In this document: in pieces, positions 63,728-64,000 of the stretch
How positions within the stretch are numbered: position 1 is the first letter of the stretch
How the letters are laid out: every line of letters begins with the position of its first letter
Assembly: GCF_000507245.1 (NCBI RefSeq)
Contig: NC_023035.1
Location: 881,001 to 945,000, forward strand
DNA from: Salinispira pacifica
Lineage (GTDB): Bacteria > Spirochaetota > Spirochaetia > DSM-27196 > Salinispiraceae
Direction of reading: 5' to 3'
DNA: 64,000 bases
The notes under the pieces: generated by a model
The model's database searches: none
Told to the model about the DNA's origin: nothing
The model's input: only the letters and a program-made list of their open reading frames with translations
Translations under genes and position numbers: made by a program

Positions 63728-64000
63728 ATGTCACGAATTGGAAAACTGCCTGTGGCGATCCCACAGGGTGTGGAAGTCAATGTAACCGACGACACCTTTA
63801 CCGTGAAGGGACCAAATGGAAGTCTGAGCCAGACATACAAGCCCCTGGTAAGTTTCAAATCTGAAGATAATCAGATTGTTGTAACCCGGAAGAATGAATC
63901 CAAAGAAGCAAAAAGTCTTCACGGACTCTACCGGAACCTTCTGAATAACATGGTTATTGGAGTTACCAAGGGTTTTGAACGCGCTTTGATTATAAATGGT
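63728..64000 (+). CDS. rplF: 50S ribosomal protein L6, 5' part (cut by window end)
   Basis: 91 codons to the window end. Start MSRIGKLPVAIPQGVEV is that of L6, and the frame stays open. The 3' end is outside. GGGGTAATAC precedes the ATG. Follows the spc gene order after rpsH. Confidence 0.93.
   Translation, partial: MSRIGKLPVAIPQGVEVNVTDDTFTVKGPNGSLSQTYKPLVSFKSEDNQIVVTRKNESKEAKSLHGLYRNLLNNMVIGVTKGFERALIING

Noticed and set aside
1-64000. CRISPR arrays, insertion sequences, phage genes or integrase sites
   Set aside because: No regularly spaced repeats, transposase or integrase motifs were seen on either strand; gene content is chromosomal and mostly housekeeping.

Overview
The window looks like about 64 kb of chromosome from a free-living member of the Spirochaetota (Spirochaeta/Salinispira-like). 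This is inferred from gene content, not from rRNA. The pointers are a tuf gene placed directly upstream of the S10 ribosomal operon without the str genes, a ParE/ParC pair of spirochaetal type, many lipoproteins with loose lipoboxes, PEGA, PPC and PASTA surface proteins, and stand-alone receivers with sensor kinases. Base composition is moderately GC-rich. I saw no phage, insertion sequence, CRISPR array, tRNA or rRNA.

Layout. 1-1382 is the 3' part of a GH57-type glucanotransferase, facing a secreted FN3/TPR-like protein. 2768-6754 carries prfB (with its programmed +1 frameshift), a receiver, a PEGA protein and ftsY. 6798-11708 holds a secreted protein and a LolCDE-type exporter. 11757-16148 is mcsA-mcsB-clpC, where McsB has lost its kinase residues. 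17565-21389 is parE-parC, with parC broken near its 3' end. 21442-22986 is a divergent kinase/receiver pair. 22967-24060 is a broken rluA-like gene and 24160-24993 a TrmH-type methylase. 25049-32336 is a run of same-strand genes: a six-repeat PPC protein, a pseudouridine synthase, a receiver, a small protein, a degenerate 5'-nucleotidase-like lipoprotein and a large histidine kinase. Then follow icd, def-fmt-PASTA, a lipoprotein, topA, cdd and a quinone-reductase-like gene. 41837-46079 is a suf cluster (sufT-like, sufC, sufB, sufD) with a Rieske protein, behind an IscR-like operator. Next are an antiporter-EIIA fusion, a split Sua5 gene, an XRE-cupin regulator divergent from tdh, and a substrate-binding lipoprotein with a sensor kinase. 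55191-64000 is tuf plus the S10/spc ribosomal cluster, cut inside rplF.

Regulation that can be read from the DNA: several promoters place +1 at or within a few bases of the start codon with no Shine-Dalgarno sequence (2655, 22624, 24160, 33984, 50384; less clearly 17565 and 48619). This suggests that leaderless or near-leaderless mRNAs are common here. Three palindromes overlap the divergent XRE/tdh promoters. About 500 bases of hairpin-rich, apparently non-coding DNA lie between two strong promoters upstream of tuf.

Three genes (parC, the rluA-like gene and sua5) are each broken by what looks like one missing base near a G/C run. Either these are real splits or they are consensus errors in the assembly.
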